Below, piece after piece: positions 15,744-23,683 of a DNA stretch of 64,000 nt. The notes under the pieces were generated by a model. The model was given only the letters and a program-made list of their open reading frames with translations, was not told where the DNA came from and did not search any database. Position 1 is the stretch's first letter, and each line of letters opens with the position of its first letter. This DNA is from Streptomyces sp. Ag109_O5-1 (lineage in GTDB: Bacteria; Actinomycetota; Actinomycetes; Streptomycetales; Streptomycetaceae): positions 682,001 to 746,000 of the forward strand of contig NZ_RKQF01000001.1 of NCBI RefSeq assembly GCF_003814875.1, read 5' to 3'. The translations under genes and the position numbers were made by a program.

Positions 15744-15940
15744 TCAGGTCTCCTCGGCTCCCCGTCGTCCCGGGGCGTGTCCGTACGCGGCGCGACAAGC
15801 CCGGCGGAAGTGGCCGACGTCGGCGAACTGCCAGCGTGCCGCGACGCCGGCGACGGCGTACGGACTGCCGGGGCGGTCGAGTTCACGGCGGGCGCCTTCG
15901 AGTCGGCGCGGCGGACCCGGGCCATGACGGTCTCGCCCGG
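15744..15940 (-). pseudogene. C-terminal fragment of an AraC-family regulator
   Basis: Minus-strand codons from 15937 read GETVMARVRRA, then after a one-base shift near 15910 RLEGARRELDRPGSPYAVAG, VAARWQFADVGHFRRACRAA, YGHAPG. This is the second half of an AraC/XylS DNA-binding domain, with its conserved helix-turn-helix 2 (VAARWxFxDxxHFxRAxRxxYG). The sensor domain and first helix-turn-helix are missing, cut off at about 15938, exactly where the neighbouring flavoprotein fragment begins on the other strand. Confidence 0.7.
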
Positions 15941-16475
15941 CCCACCGGACGCTCGACATGGGCGATGTCCTGGCCGGCGCCTATGGCGGCCGCCACGAGG
16001 GCGAGCCCCGGAACGCGGTCGTGGTCGCCTCGATGCTCGCCCTCACGGTCGTGGCCCCGATGCTCGGCATCGCCCGGGCCGCCCTGGACCTGGCCCTCGC
16101 CACCGCGGCCCGCAAGCCGATGTCCCTGACCGTGTACGAGCGCCTCGCCGACTTGCCGAGCGTGCAGCTCGCCGTCGCCGACGCCGCTTCCCTCGTCGAC
16201 ACCGCGCAGCTGCACGCCTACCGGGCCGCGGACGACCTGGACCATGCCGCCGCCGAGGCCGGCAGCTCACCGTGGCGGAGCGGGCCAGGGTGCGTATGGA
16301 CACGGCCGTCGCGGCGATCCGCAGCCGCGAGGCGGTGGACCGGCTCGTCTCGGTGTCCGGTGCGAGCGCCTTCGCTCTGGCCGGCCCGCTCCAGCGGATC
16401 TGGCGCGACCTGGGCCGGGAGATCTACGGCCGCAGCCTGCCGGGCGTCGAAGCACAGCCCACGTTCATCGTCTGA
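15940..16475 (+). pseudogene. C-terminal fragment of an acyl-CoA dehydrogenase-like flavin-dependent monooxygenase
   Basis: The frame reads AHRTLDMGDVLAGAYGGRHE, then MLALTVVAPMLGIARAALDL and YRAADDLDHAAAEAG. After a one-base shift near 16260 it continues RQLTVAERARVRMDTAVAAI, RDLGREIYGRSLPGVEAQPT, FIV and stops. This matches the C-terminal half (helical domain) of group D flavin monooxygenases related to acyl-CoA dehydrogenases (HpaB/SgcC/KijD3-like). The N-terminal half is absent. Two lesions (5' deletion and frameshift) make it non-functional. It is followed by a strong terminator hairpin, which fits its being the original 3' end. Confidence 0.7.
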
Positions 16476-16482
16476 CGCCGCG

Positions 16483-16509
16483 GTGAGCGGCCTCCGACAG
16501 GCCGCTCAC
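16483..16509. terminator. strong bidirectional terminator hairpin
   Basis: A perfect 11-bp stem GTGAGCGGCCT / AGGCCGCTCAC with loop CCGAC lies 7 bp after the flavoprotein pseudogene stop and upstream, in map order, of the convergent methyltransferase stop at 16596. Confidence 0.75.
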
Positions 16510-16595
16510 TCCTGCCTGTCGTCCCGGTCCGTCGGCCCGCTCGGTCGACGGGCCGGGACGCACCGCGTTGTGCGGGACGTGCTCCCGGCCGCCGG

Positions 16596-17408
16596 CTACG
16601 CGTTCTTGCGGCCCACTCCCACGTACCCCTGGAACTCCGACGGATCGTCCGGGAGTTCCTGGCCCGGGGCCGGGCGCCACAGCGGGATGTGGACCAGGCC
16701 CGGTTCCACGAGGTCGAATCCGGTGAAGAAGGAGAGGATCTCGTCGTAGGAGCGGGCGGTCACCGGGGAGGTGGCCCGGGACCGGTACAGCTTCCCCACC
16801 GCGGCGGCCGTGTCGGGGCGGTCCTGGTTCGTCGCATGGGACATCGCCAGCCAGCTGCCCTCGGGCAGGGCGTCCCGGAACGCGGTGACGACACCGGCCG
16901 GGTTCTCCTCGTCCGTGACGAAGTGCAGGATCGCGTTCATGAGTACGGCGACGGGCTGATCGAAGTCGATCAGTTTGCCCACCCGCGGTGAGCCGAGGAT
17001 GTCGGCCGGCCGTCGGATGTCGGCGTCGACGATGTCCGCGTCCGGGTTGCCGGACAACAGGGACGCGCTGTGCGCCACGGCCACGGGGTCGTTGTCGACG
17101 TACACCACCCGGGCTCCCGGACTCACCGCCTGCGCCACCTCGTGGACGTTGCCCTGGGTGGGGATGCCCGAGCCGAGGTCGATGAACTGCCGCACCCCGG
17201 ACTCGACGAGGAAGCGCACCGCCCGGCCGAGGAAGTCACGGTTGGCGCGGGCCAGGGTGCGCACCTGCGGGACGATGGCCGTGACGGCGGCCACCGCCTC
17301 CCGGTCTATGGCGAAGTTGTGCTCTCCGCCCAGCATGGCGTCGTACATCCGGGCAACGCTCGCCTTGTCGGGCTGGGCCGAGGAGAGGGGACCTGCGCTG
17401 TCGGACAC
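16596..17408 (-). CDS. SAM-dependent methyltransferase, DUF574 family (Methyltransf_19)
   Basis: About 270 residues. The family signature is clear: QPDKASVARMYDAMLGGEHN, FAIDREAV, ANRDFLGRAVRFL, the SAM-binding FIDLGSGIPTQGNVHEVAQ, and VVYVDNDPVAVAHS. This family is expanded in Streptomyces, often beside DUF397 or helix-turn-helix proteins; substrates are unknown. Two adjacent GTG codons (17411, 17408) follow AAGGA by 4 and 7 nt, and 17408 is preferred over the ATG at 17429 because of this spacing. It is divergent from the phosphatase gene, sharing an AT-rich promoter region near 17440-17457. Confidence 0.88.
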   Translation of the reverse strand: MSDSAGPLSSAQPDKASVARMYDAMLGGEHNFAIDREAVAAVTAIVPQVRTLARANRDFLGRAVRFLVESGVRQFIDLGSGIPTQGNVHEVAQAVSPGARVVYVDNDPVAVAHSASLLSGNPDADIVDADIRRPADILGSPRVGKLIDFDQPVAVLMNAILHFVTDEENPAGVVTAFRDALPEGSWLAMSHATNQDRPDTAAAVGKLYRSRATSPVTARSYDEILSFFTGFDLVEPGLVHIPLWRPAPGQELPDDPSEFQGYVGVGRKNA

Positions 17409-17597
17409 CACAACATCCTTTCGATGCACGGATTTTGACGCGTCATCATCATATAGTTGTCAGCCGCCGCGCGGCGTCCCGCTGAACCGTCGTGCAGCAG
17501 TGTCCCCCCACGCCCGAAAGGCAACGCCCTGCGGAACGAACCGCGCCGCACCCTCGGTGCTCCGCCCTCATATGGGGCACCCCCGGCCGCCCGGCCC

Positions 17598-18917
17598 GTG
17601 TCGCGCCGGACGCTCCTCTCCCCGGCCGCCGACGCCATCGGCTCCGCGCTCGACCTGCGGCTGACCGGTACCCAGTTCGTGCACGCGCTGGCGCCCGCGC
17701 TCGCCGACGCGGCATCGGTCTATCTGCTGGAGCGCTGGCGTCGCGGCGAGCACGCGCCCGCCAACCCCGACCCGCCCCGGATCGAGGCGCACCGGCTGGC
17801 ACTGCGCGTGGGGTCGGACGCGCGCGAGGACTGGGAGGGCGTGCTGCCGGCCGGCGAGGTGATCGTCTTCCCGCGCGGGACGCCGTACGCCCGCGCGCTC
17901 ACCTCCGGACAGGCACAGTTGCTCGACGCCATGGACGCGCACACCTCCGAGCGGCTGCGCGCCTCCGGCGGCGGCGACATACGCATCGACGAACTGCTGC
18001 GCACGGCTTCCTTCCTCGTCGTACCGCTACGGCTGCGGGAGGTGACGATCGGGTTCGTCGCCTGCACCCGCGGGCCGGACCGGGCGCCGTTCCTGCCCGC
18101 CGAGGTGACGGCCGTCGAGGCGCTGGCGGCGCGGGCCTCCGTGGCCCTGGACAACGCCCGCCGGTACGAGCACGAGCGGCGCACCACGCTCGCCATCCGC
18201 AACAGCCTGCCCACCGGCACGCTCCAGCGGTTCGAGGGCTGCCGGGTCGCCCACGGTTCGCTGTCGGCCGGGCCGGACACCGTCATCGGCGGCGACTGGT
18301 ACGACGTGCTGCGGCGGCCGGGCGACCGGGTCAGCCTGATCGTCGGGGACGCCATGGGCCACGGCCCGGAGTCCGCCGTCGCGATGCTCCAACTCCGCAC
18401 CGCCGTGCGGACGCTGGCCGGTTTCGACATCCCGGCGGCCGAGCTCGTACGACGGCTCGACGCGCTCGCCTGCGAGACTCCCGGAGCCTCGTTCGCCACC
18501 TGCATCTACGCCGAGTGGGACGCCCGGCAGGGCATCTGCACCCTGGTGGGAGCGGGGCACCCGCCCCCGCTGCTGCGCGGGCCCGACGGCAGGGCGGCAC
18601 CGGTCCAGCTGGCCGAGGCGGGCCTGCCCCTGGGGCTGGGCACGGGCCGCTACGAGGCGACCGAACTCACCGTGCCGGCGCAGGCTCTGCTGGTGCTCTA
18701 CAGCGACGGCCTGGTCGAGTCCCGCGACGCGGACATCGACCATCAGATCGCCCGCCTCGCGGGCACCCTGGACGCGGCTGCCGCCGGGTTCCCGGACGCC
18801 GAGGACGAGGACGTACTGCCCGCGCTCTGCCGGCACCTGCTGGACGCCCCCTCCGACCCGGCCGGCGCGGACGACCGGACCCTGCTGCTCGCCGAACTGA
18901 CACCCGCCCGGGGCTGA
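17598..18917 (+). CDS. GAF-SpoIIE (PP2C-type) serine/threonine phosphatase
   Basis: About 439 residues from GTG 17598. The frame is open back to a TTG at 17457, with no other start, and neither has a good ribosome site, so the start is uncertain. Residues about 10-195 form a GAF-like sensor domain ending VEALAARASVALDNARRYEH. Residues about 215-435 form a SpoIIE/RsbU phosphatase: VIGGDWYDVLRRPGDRVSLI, VGDAMGHGPESAVAMLQLR, CTLVGAGHPPPLL, and ADDRTLLLAEL, with metal-binding Asp residues in GGDWYD and GDAMGHG. Such proteins dephosphorylate anti-anti-sigma factors or signal in stress and development. No anti-sigma gene is adjacent. Confidence 0.87.
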   Translation: MSRRTLLSPAADAIGSALDLRLTGTQFVHALAPALADAASVYLLERWRRGEHAPANPDPPRIEAHRLALRVGSDAREDWEGVLPAGEVIVFPRGTPYARALTSGQAQLLDAMDAHTSERLRASGGGDIRIDELLRTASFLVVPLRLREVTIGFVACTRGPDRAPFLPAEVTAVEALAARASVALDNARRYEHERRTTLAIRNSLPTGTLQRFEGCRVAHGSLSAGPDTVIGGDWYDVLRRPGDRVSLIVGDAMGHGPESAVAMLQLRTAVRTLAGFDIPAAELVRRLDALACETPGASFATCIYAEWDARQGICTLVGAGHPPPLLRGPDGRAAPVQLAEAGLPLGLGTGRYEATELTVPAQALLVLYSDGLVESRDADIDHQIARLAGTLDAAAAGFPDAEDEDVLPALCRHLLDAPSDPAGADDRTLLLAELTPARG

Positions 18918-18935
18918 TCCCCCACGTCCGTCTCT

Positions 18936-18958
18936 CACGCCGGGCCGCCACCGGCGTG
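18936..18958. terminator. bidirectional terminator between phosphatase and copper-protein genes
   Basis: CACGCCGG / CCGGCGTG, a perfect 8-bp stem with a 7-nt loop, lies between convergent stops at 18917 and 18978. Confidence 0.65.
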
Positions 18959-18977
18959 TCCCGGCCGGTCCCGGGGC

Positions 18978-19340
18978 TCAGGCGAGTGCCGCGATGAAGT
19001 CGGTGCACGCAGCGGCACACGCCCGGCAGGATGCCGCGCCCTTCTCGGTCTCGGGGCGGGATCCGAAGGCCTGGGCACAGTGGAGGCAGATCACCCGGCA
19101 CCATTCGAGCTGTATCCGCAGAATGTCCGCGTCCTGTTCGTTGCCCTCCGTCAGCGCTCTGCAGGTCGCCTCGCACACCTCGGAGCACACGATGCCGGTG
19201 CGCCGCACCTGTTCGCACTCCGCCCCGGCGTCCGGGTCCAGGGTGCTCATGCGCAGCGCACAGACCCGGGCGCACTCCGCGCAGGCCCGAGCACATTCGA
19301 ACCGGTCTTCGAGAAACCCGTACAGCTCCCGCTGGGACAT
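18978..19340 (-). CDS. four-helix-bundle copper-binding protein (DUF326-like, Cys-rich)
   Basis: 120 residues with 14 cysteines arranged in helical CxxxCxxC-type clusters: CARACAECARVC, CSEVCEATC, CRVICLHC, CRACAAAC. This is the pattern of the DUF326/Csp1-like four-helix bundle that stores Cu(I) inside the bundle. No signal peptide is present, so it would be a cytosolic Csp3-like store. ATG 19340 is preferred; a GTG 12 nt upstream is the alternative. The long open frame upstream is antisense noise. It is divergent from the DUF6479 gene. Confidence 0.88.
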   Translation of the reverse strand: MSQRELYGFLEDRFECARACAECARVCALRMSTLDPDAGAECEQVRRTGIVCSEVCEATCRALTEGNEQDADILRIQLEWCRVICLHCAQAFGSRPETEKGAASCRACAAACTDFIAALA

Positions 19341-19511
19341 CTGCTGTGCCACCCGGCCCGGGTAGCCGGTAGCGGATGCGGCAAACACCCTTGCGGCCGC
19401 GCGTTGCGGGCGTTCCGGGCGCCCAGTGGGCCCTTCCGGGTCACCCGCCGTCAGCGACCACACACCAAGAGTGTCCGGTTCATACCGTTCTGGGCGGGGT
19501 ATCCCCTTTCT

Positions 19512-19877
19512 ATGAATACGGTATCGATGCAGCTGGCCGCTCCCAGCGGCCTGATGAGTCTCGCGCTCTTCGTGGTGGCCGTGGCCGTGCTGGCGATGCT
19601 GGCCGGGGGCTTCTGGCTGGGCAACCGGGTCAAGTACCGCGAGTCCGACCGGCCGCGTCCGGAGGAACAGCCCCACCTGCCTCCGGAAGGCGCGGTGCAC
19701 GAGGTCCTGGAGAACCGGGAGTCGGAGGAGATCCCCCGGATCCCCAAGGGCGGTCGTCCGCTCACCCCGTACGAGCTGAGCAACCAGCAGACCAGGCCGA
19801 GCGCGTCCAAGGACCGGCCACGCTGGAGCAAAGGATCCAGCGGCTCGTTCGGCGGCGGCGGCCTCGGCGCCCACTGA
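19512..19877 (+). CDS. DUF6479 family single-pass membrane protein
   Basis: 121 residues. A short N-terminus is followed by one transmembrane helix (about residues 14-36: LMSLALFVVAVAVLAMLAGG) and then a hydrophilic tail with RPRPEEQPHLPPEGAVHEVL, GRPLTPYELSN and a Gly/Ser end. This is the layout of the Streptomyces DUF6479 family, of unknown function. A second ATG at 19527 is possible because neither start has a clear Shine-Dalgarno. It ends 3 bp before the stop of the convergent RpiB-like gene. Confidence 0.8.
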   Translation: MNTVSMQLAAPSGLMSLALFVVAVAVLAMLAGGFWLGNRVKYRESDRPRPEEQPHLPPEGAVHEVLENRESEEIPRIPKGGRPLTPYELSNQQTRPSASKDRPRWSKGSSGSFGGGGLGAH

Positions 19878-19880
19878 CCT

Positions 19881-20336
19881 CTAGACAGTCCCCCGGCCCG
19901 CGTCGAGGCGCCCGACGTGGGCCATATTCCCGAGATCCCCGGCGTCCTGGCTCGGCGTGGCAGCGAACCAGGCGTCGAGGATCTCCTTGAGCACCGGCGG
20001 CGAGGTCAGGCGCAGGCTGAGGGCGAGGACGTTGGCGTCGTTCCAGCGGCAGGCGCCGTCGGCGGTGTAGGCGTCCGCGCACAGTGCGGCGCGCACGCCG
20101 GGCACCTTGTTCGCGGCGATCGAGGCGCCGGTGCCGGTCCAGCAGCACACGACCGCCTGGTCGGCGGTGCCGGCGGCCACGTCCTGAGCGGCTTCCTCCG
20201 AGCAGACCGCCCACCGCGGGTCGGCCCCGGGTTCCAGCGCGCCGTACGTGCGCACCTCGTGGCCGCGGCGGAGCAGTTCCTCGACGAGGAGGCGCGCGAC
20301 AGGTTCGTCCATGTCGGAGGAGACGGCGACCTTCAT
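19881..20336 (-). CDS. RpiB/LacA/LacB family sugar-phosphate isomerase-like protein
   Basis: 151 residues. The N-terminus MKVAVSSDMDEPVARLLVEE, CCWTGTGASIAANKVPGVRA and RWNDANVLALSLRL correspond to the RpiB fold with the conserved CxGTG phosphate/catalytic loop and the NDANVL motif. Canonical RpiB interconverts ribose-5-phosphate and ribulose-5-phosphate; paralogues act on other aldose phosphates. The proton-transferring Cys appears in the CCWTGTG loop. It is downstream of the WhiB gene on the same strand (185 bp gap), so co-transcription is possible but not shown. Confidence 0.88.
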   Translation of the reverse strand: MKVAVSSDMDEPVARLLVEELLRRGHEVRTYGALEPGADPRWAVCSEEAAQDVAAGTADQAVVCCWTGTGASIAANKVPGVRAALCADAYTADGACRWNDANVLALSLRLTSPPVLKEILDAWFAATPSQDAGDLGNMAHVGRLDAGRGTV

Positions 20337-20521
20337 ACCGCTTCACGTTACGCGACACGCTCGGGCACGCGGCGTGTTCTTCGTCGTCGAACCGCACCGG
20401 TCCGGCCCGCGGTCCGTCACCGGCCTGATCGGGAAGGGCCGCCCGACCCCGGTCGTGGACCGCGTGGTGCCCCAGCCCGAGCCCCGTGCCGCGCACGAGG
20501 CCCGGGCGTCACAGGTCCGCG

Positions 20522-20812
20522 TCAGGCGGCCCGCATGGGCCGGCCCTGGCGCCGGGTCCAGGCCTCCTGGCGCTCCTGTTCCGTGAGGCCGCCCCACATC
20601 CCGTACTGCTCACCCCTGTGCAGGGCGGTCCGTGCGCAGTCCTCACGCACCGGACAGTTCATGCAGACCGCCCGAGCCTTCTCCTCCCGGGCACGCCTTC
20701 GCTCACCGCGCTCCCCCGACGGAGAGTAGAACAGGGAGATGTCCATGCCCCGGCAGAGCGCGTGGCGCTGCCAGTCCCAGTACGGGACGAGCGGGCGGTG
20801 CGAGGCAACCAT
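20522..20812 (-). CDS. WhiB-family iron-sulfur transcriptional regulator
   Basis: 96 residues with the four cluster-binding cysteines Cys20, Cys50, Cys53 and Cys59 in the order C-Xn-C-X2-C-X5-C (CMNCPVREDC), followed by the turn GMWGGLTEQER and a basic C-terminal tail (RRQGRP) for DNA contact. These [4Fe-4S] proteins bind sigma factor HrdB region 4 and respond to redox or NO. The length and GMWGG form are like WhiB/Wbl paralogues outside the WhiD group. The start is the ATG at 20812 with AAGGAGT upstream. Confidence 0.93.
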   Translation of the reverse strand: MVASHRPLVPYWDWQRHALCRGMDISLFYSPSGERGERRRAREEKARAVCMNCPVREDCARTALHRGEQYGMWGGLTEQERQEAWTRRQGRPMRAA

Positions 20813-21157
20813 GGCTCACTCCTTCCGTCACGGTGCCCTGACGAGCACCGCGGCCGGTCACGCCGCTTCCCCGGCACCGGTGCCGCGACGGGCATCCATG
20901 CCGCCGGCAGAGCCTCACCTCAAGGCCGGAATCGTCCGTCCATCGTCGGACGCGGTCGCCGCGCCGGGCTTCAGTCGGATGACTGGAAGGCGGGCCATAC
21001 GGTTCCGCGTCCGGCCGGGCAGCCCGGCGTCTCTCTCCCCCCGGCCGAGCACCGCACCCCGCGGACCACGGCCGCGGTCGACGCCTCCACCGCGCCCATC
21101 GGCGAGAAACCGGGCCCTCGGAAGAACCGCGAGCCGGGGGCGGGGGCCGCGCCGTTC
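20813..21157. other. intergenic region between divergent whiB-like and tetR genes, no gene seen
   Basis: No frame on either strand resembles a protein, and no strong dyad or repeat was found. It must contain the WhiB promoter. Confidence 0.5.
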
Positions 21158-21186
21158 TTGATGCTTCAGTCCATAACCATTAGCTT
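21158..21186 (+). promoter_or_regulatory. HrdB-like promoter giving a near-leaderless tetR transcript
   Basis: TTGATG, 17-bp spacer, TAGCTT ends 7 bp before the TetR ATG, so transcription should begin at or within a few bases of the start codon. No Shine-Dalgarno lies between, which fits leaderless translation. Confidence 0.5.
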
Positions 21187-21193
21187 GGCGCCC

Positions 21194-21769
21194 ATGGCAC
21201 GCCCCCGGGAGTTCGACACGGACCAGGCCATCGACCGTGCGATGAACCTGTTCTGGCGCCGGGGGTACGCCGCGACCTCTCTGCAGGACCTCACCGCCGA
21301 ACTCGGCATCGGCAGCGGCAGTCTGTACGCCGCCTTCGGCTCCAAGGAGAAGCTGTACGCCCGGGCGCTGGAGAGGTACTGCTCCCGCGACGCAGGCGCC
21401 TTGATCGCCGCGCTGGAGTCGGCCACCGATGTGCGATCCGCACTGCGCACCGCGCTCCACGCCATGGCGGAGGCGGACCTGCGCGAGCCGGAACGCGGCT
21501 GCTTCCTGGTCAATGCGGCCACGGAGCGTTCCGCCGACTCCGCGACCGTGGACCGGGTCGGCGGGACCCTGCGGCTGGTGGAGGGCACGATCGCCGGCGC
21601 GTTGGAGAGGGCGCAGGCGCGTGGGGACCTGTCGGCCGGCAAGGACCCGGCGGAGTTGGCCAGGTTCCTCACCACCTTCATCCAGGGGATGCGTGTCGTG
21701 GGCAAGGCTCGTGTCGACCGGGCCTTCCTGGAGAGCGCCGTGTCCGGCGCGCTGAGCGTGCTGGACTGA
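21194..21769 (+). CDS. TetR/AcrR family transcriptional regulator
   Basis: 191 residues. The N-terminal helix-turn-helix is AIDRAMNLFWRRGYAATSLQ, DLTAELGIGSGSLYAAFGSK, EKLYARALERY. The ligand domain has GCFLVNAATERS, which in this subfamily sits near the ligand cavity. The frame is open well upstream, but the ATG at 21194 starts the MARPREFD motif common in this clade. No target gene is adjacent in the usual divergent arrangement; the gene downstream is convergent. Expected role: repressor of an efflux or oxidoreductase gene, unknown here. Confidence 0.9.
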   Translation: MARPREFDTDQAIDRAMNLFWRRGYAATSLQDLTAELGIGSGSLYAAFGSKEKLYARALERYCSRDAGALIAALESATDVRSALRTALHAMAEADLREPERGCFLVNAATERSADSATVDRVGGTLRLVEGTIAGALERAQARGDLSAGKDPAELARFLTTFIQGMRVVGKARVDRAFLESAVSGALSVLD

Positions 21770-21804
21770 GCGGCGCGGCCGAGACGGTCCGGTCCCACGG
21801 GCGG

Positions 21805-22224
21805 TCACGACTGCGCGTTGGCCATGTGCTCCGGTCTCGCGTGGCGCCCCTGCGGCATGCCGTGCAGGGCGAAGTCCGCCCTGGCCGTCATCCCGGTCTG
21901 CAACAGCGTCTGGTGCACCATCGGGTGCAGGCCGGACGCCGAGACCACGATGCTGAGGTGCCCCTCGGGGAGACCGGTCACGGCGTACTCACCGGTGCCG
22001 TCGGTCACGCTGCGCACCAGTTGACGCCCCCGTCCGTCGATGACGGTCACCGCCGCACCACGGACCGGTCGCCCCTCGCGGTCCTGGACCCGGCCGTAGA
22101 GGACCGGCACCGGTTCGCCGAAGTGGTGGGCGTGCACCGGGAGCGCGGCGGGCCTGGGCGTCTCCAGCGCCGGATCCTCGACCGCCCTTGGATCGTTCCG
22201 CACGTTCCGCCACGAGTGCTCCAT
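21805..22224 (-). CDS. short protein with one carboxypeptidase-regulatory-like (CarbopepD_reg) domain
   Basis: 139 residues from ATG 22224; an ATG at 22278 is the alternative. Residues about 40-105 form one beta-sandwich of the carboxypeptidase-regulatory type: VPVLYGRVQDREGRPVRGAA, VTVIDGRGRQLVRSVTDGTG, EYAVTGLPEGHLSIVVSASG. No signal peptide or transmembrane segment. In Streptomyces this domain is often the C-terminal extension of MFS drug exporters that are divergent from TetR genes. Here only the extension is left beside a TetR gene, so this may be a remnant of such an exporter or an independent small protein. Confidence 0.6.
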   Translation of the reverse strand: MEHSWRNVRNDPRAVEDPALETPRPAALPVHAHHFGEPVPVLYGRVQDREGRPVRGAAVTVIDGRGRQLVRSVTDGTGEYAVTGLPEGHLSIVVSASGLHPMVHQTLLQTGMTARADFALHGMPQGRHARPEHMANAQS

Positions 22225-22291
22225 TCCGCCAGGGGCGACCGGAACGGAACTCGTCCGGCATGCGGCCCGGGGGCCCATCGTAATAGATTCT

Positions 22292-22319
22292 TGCAGGACT
22301 GCATTTTTGCAGTACTGTA
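22292..22319. promoter_or_regulatory. tandem palindromic operators in divergent tetR promoter
   Basis: Two related palindromes, TGCAGGACTGCA (22292-22303) and TGCAGTACTGTA (22308-22319), have centres 16 bp apart. They overlap a TTGCAG-16-TACTGT promoter reading toward the TetR gene, so TetR binding should block both its own gene and the divergent one. Confidence 0.7.
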
Positions 22320-22360
22320 GTAATCATCCGGCCACCGGCTCACGGAGGTGCGACGAGACC

Positions 22361-23011
22361 ATGGAGAGCGACCGCCCCGACGGGCTGCGCGAGCGCAAGA
22401 AACGGGCGACGCACCGGGCGCTGCAGAGTTCCGCGGTGGCCCTCTTCCGCCTTCACGGCCCGGAAGCCGTCACGGTGGAGAGCATCTGCGCCGATGCCGG
22501 GGTCTCCCCCCGCACCTTCTTCAATTACTTCTCCTCCAAGGACGAGGCCGCCTTCATGCTGGAGGAGGGGACACCCGCGTTGATCGAGGAGCGGATCACC
22601 GCCCGCCCTCCGCAGGAAACACCGCTGGAAGCGATCAGGGCGGTCTTCGTCGCACGGCTCAGCGAGCTCGCCACCGGCAGGATCTGGCTGGAGCGTGTGC
22701 TCCTGCTGCGTGAACGTCCGGAGCTCGCTCCCCGGATCACCCTGACCAACCGCGCCGTGGAGGACGCGGTGACCCGGGCGGTGGCGGCACGCACCGGCCT
22801 GCCGGAGTGCCACCTCTATGTGCGGACGACCGCCGCCGCGGTCTTCGCGGCCCAGCAGGCGGCCATCAGCTGCTGGGAGCCGGACTCCGGACCGGACGTG
22901 GTCACCCTGGTGACCGAGGCCGTGGACCTGGTGAGCCGAGGGCTGCCCGCTCCCCCGAAACCGGCCGAACAGCCCCGCACCCGGACGCCCGACGCCGCAC
23001 AGGTCCACTGA
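22361..23011 (+). CDS. TetR family transcriptional regulator
   Basis: 216 residues. Helix-turn-helix: RERKKRATHRALQSSAVALF, VTVESICADAGVSPRTFFNY, FSSKDEAAFMLEEG. This form (PRTFFNYFxSKxEA) is typical of TetR repressors of MFS multidrug exporters in Streptomyces. The C-terminal domain is ordinary in length. ATG 22361 has GGAGG about 12 nt upstream. It is divergent from the CarbopepD_reg ORF, with two palindromic operators in the shared promoter, so autoregulation is very likely. A flavin reductase gene follows 63 bp downstream after a hairpin. Confidence 0.92.
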   Translation: MESDRPDGLRERKKRATHRALQSSAVALFRLHGPEAVTVESICADAGVSPRTFFNYFSSKDEAAFMLEEGTPALIEERITARPPQETPLEAIRAVFVARLSELATGRIWLERVLLLRERPELAPRITLTNRAVEDAVTRAVAARTGLPECHLYVRTTAAAVFAAQQAAISCWEPDSGPDVVTLVTEAVDLVSRGLPAPPKPAEQPRTRTPDAAQVH

Positions 23012-23023
23012 TACCGCGCGGGG

Positions 23024-23041
23024 CGCGCCGCCGGCGGCGCG
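23024..23041. terminator. GC hairpin between tetR and flavin reductase genes
   Basis: The 18-bp perfect palindrome CGCGCCGCC/GGCGGCGCG lies 12 bp after the TetR stop. It may be an attenuator or terminator. Confidence 0.4.
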
Positions 23042-23074
23042 AGCATCGGCCGCGACAGTCCCTGAGAGGCAGTC

Positions 23075-23683
23075 ATGCGTGTGGAATACGCTCCCGAGGC
23101 GACGAGCAGCGCGGACTTCTACAGGTTCCTGACATCGGTCGTCATTCCGAGGCCCATCGCCTGGGTGTCCACGATCACTCCCGACGGGCTCACCGAGAAC
23201 CTGGCACCGCACTCCTTCTTCAGCATCGCCAGTACCGATCCCCCGATCGTCCAGTTCACCTCGATCGGCCGGAAGGACTCGCTGCGCAACGTCGAGGACA
23301 CCGGGGAGTTCGTCGTGAACTTCTCGTCCGAACCGCTCCTGCGGCAGATCAACGCCGCTGCCACCGACTTCCCCCGCTCGGTCAGCGAATTCGACATCGC
23401 GGGCATCGAGCGCGAAGCCAGCAGGTGCGTACGCCCGCCCGGAGTCGCCGCCGCCTATGTGGCGTTGGAGTGCCGATCGCGCACCACGCTGCGCGTGGGC
23501 AACTCAACCCTGGTCTTCGGACGGGTGCTCCATGCCGCCATCGACGAGGACTGCCTTGTCGGCGGTCGCCCCGACGGCGGACTGCTGCGTCCGCTCACCA
23601 AACTCGGCGGCGACGAATGGGGTGCCCTGGGGAAGGTCCTGCACTTGAACCGCATCCCCTACGAGGAGCCCAGCGCCGGGTGA
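23075..23683 (+). CDS. flavin reductase family protein (DIM6/NTAB, FMN-binding split barrel)
   Basis: 202 residues. The FMN-binding split-barrel signature is present: FLTSVVIPRPIAWVSTITPD, LTENLAPHSFFSIASTDPPI, and GEFVVNFSSEPLLRQINAAA. Members reduce or bind FMN and often partner with two-component monooxygenases; others are simple flavoproteins. This clade (R-P-I-A-W-V-S-T) is the less-studied one. The 3' end is overlapped for 180 bp by the long 3' extension of the convergent Rieske gene. Alone with TetR upstream, it might be the TetR target on a common transcript. Confidence 0.87.
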   Translation: MRVEYAPEATSSADFYRFLTSVVIPRPIAWVSTITPDGLTENLAPHSFFSIASTDPPIVQFTSIGRKDSLRNVEDTGEFVVNFSSEPLLRQINAAATDFPRSVSEFDIAGIEREASRCVRPPGVAAAYVALECRSRTTLRVGNSTLVFGRVLHAAIDEDCLVGGRPDGGLLRPLTKLGGDEWGALGKVLHLNRIPYEEPSAG

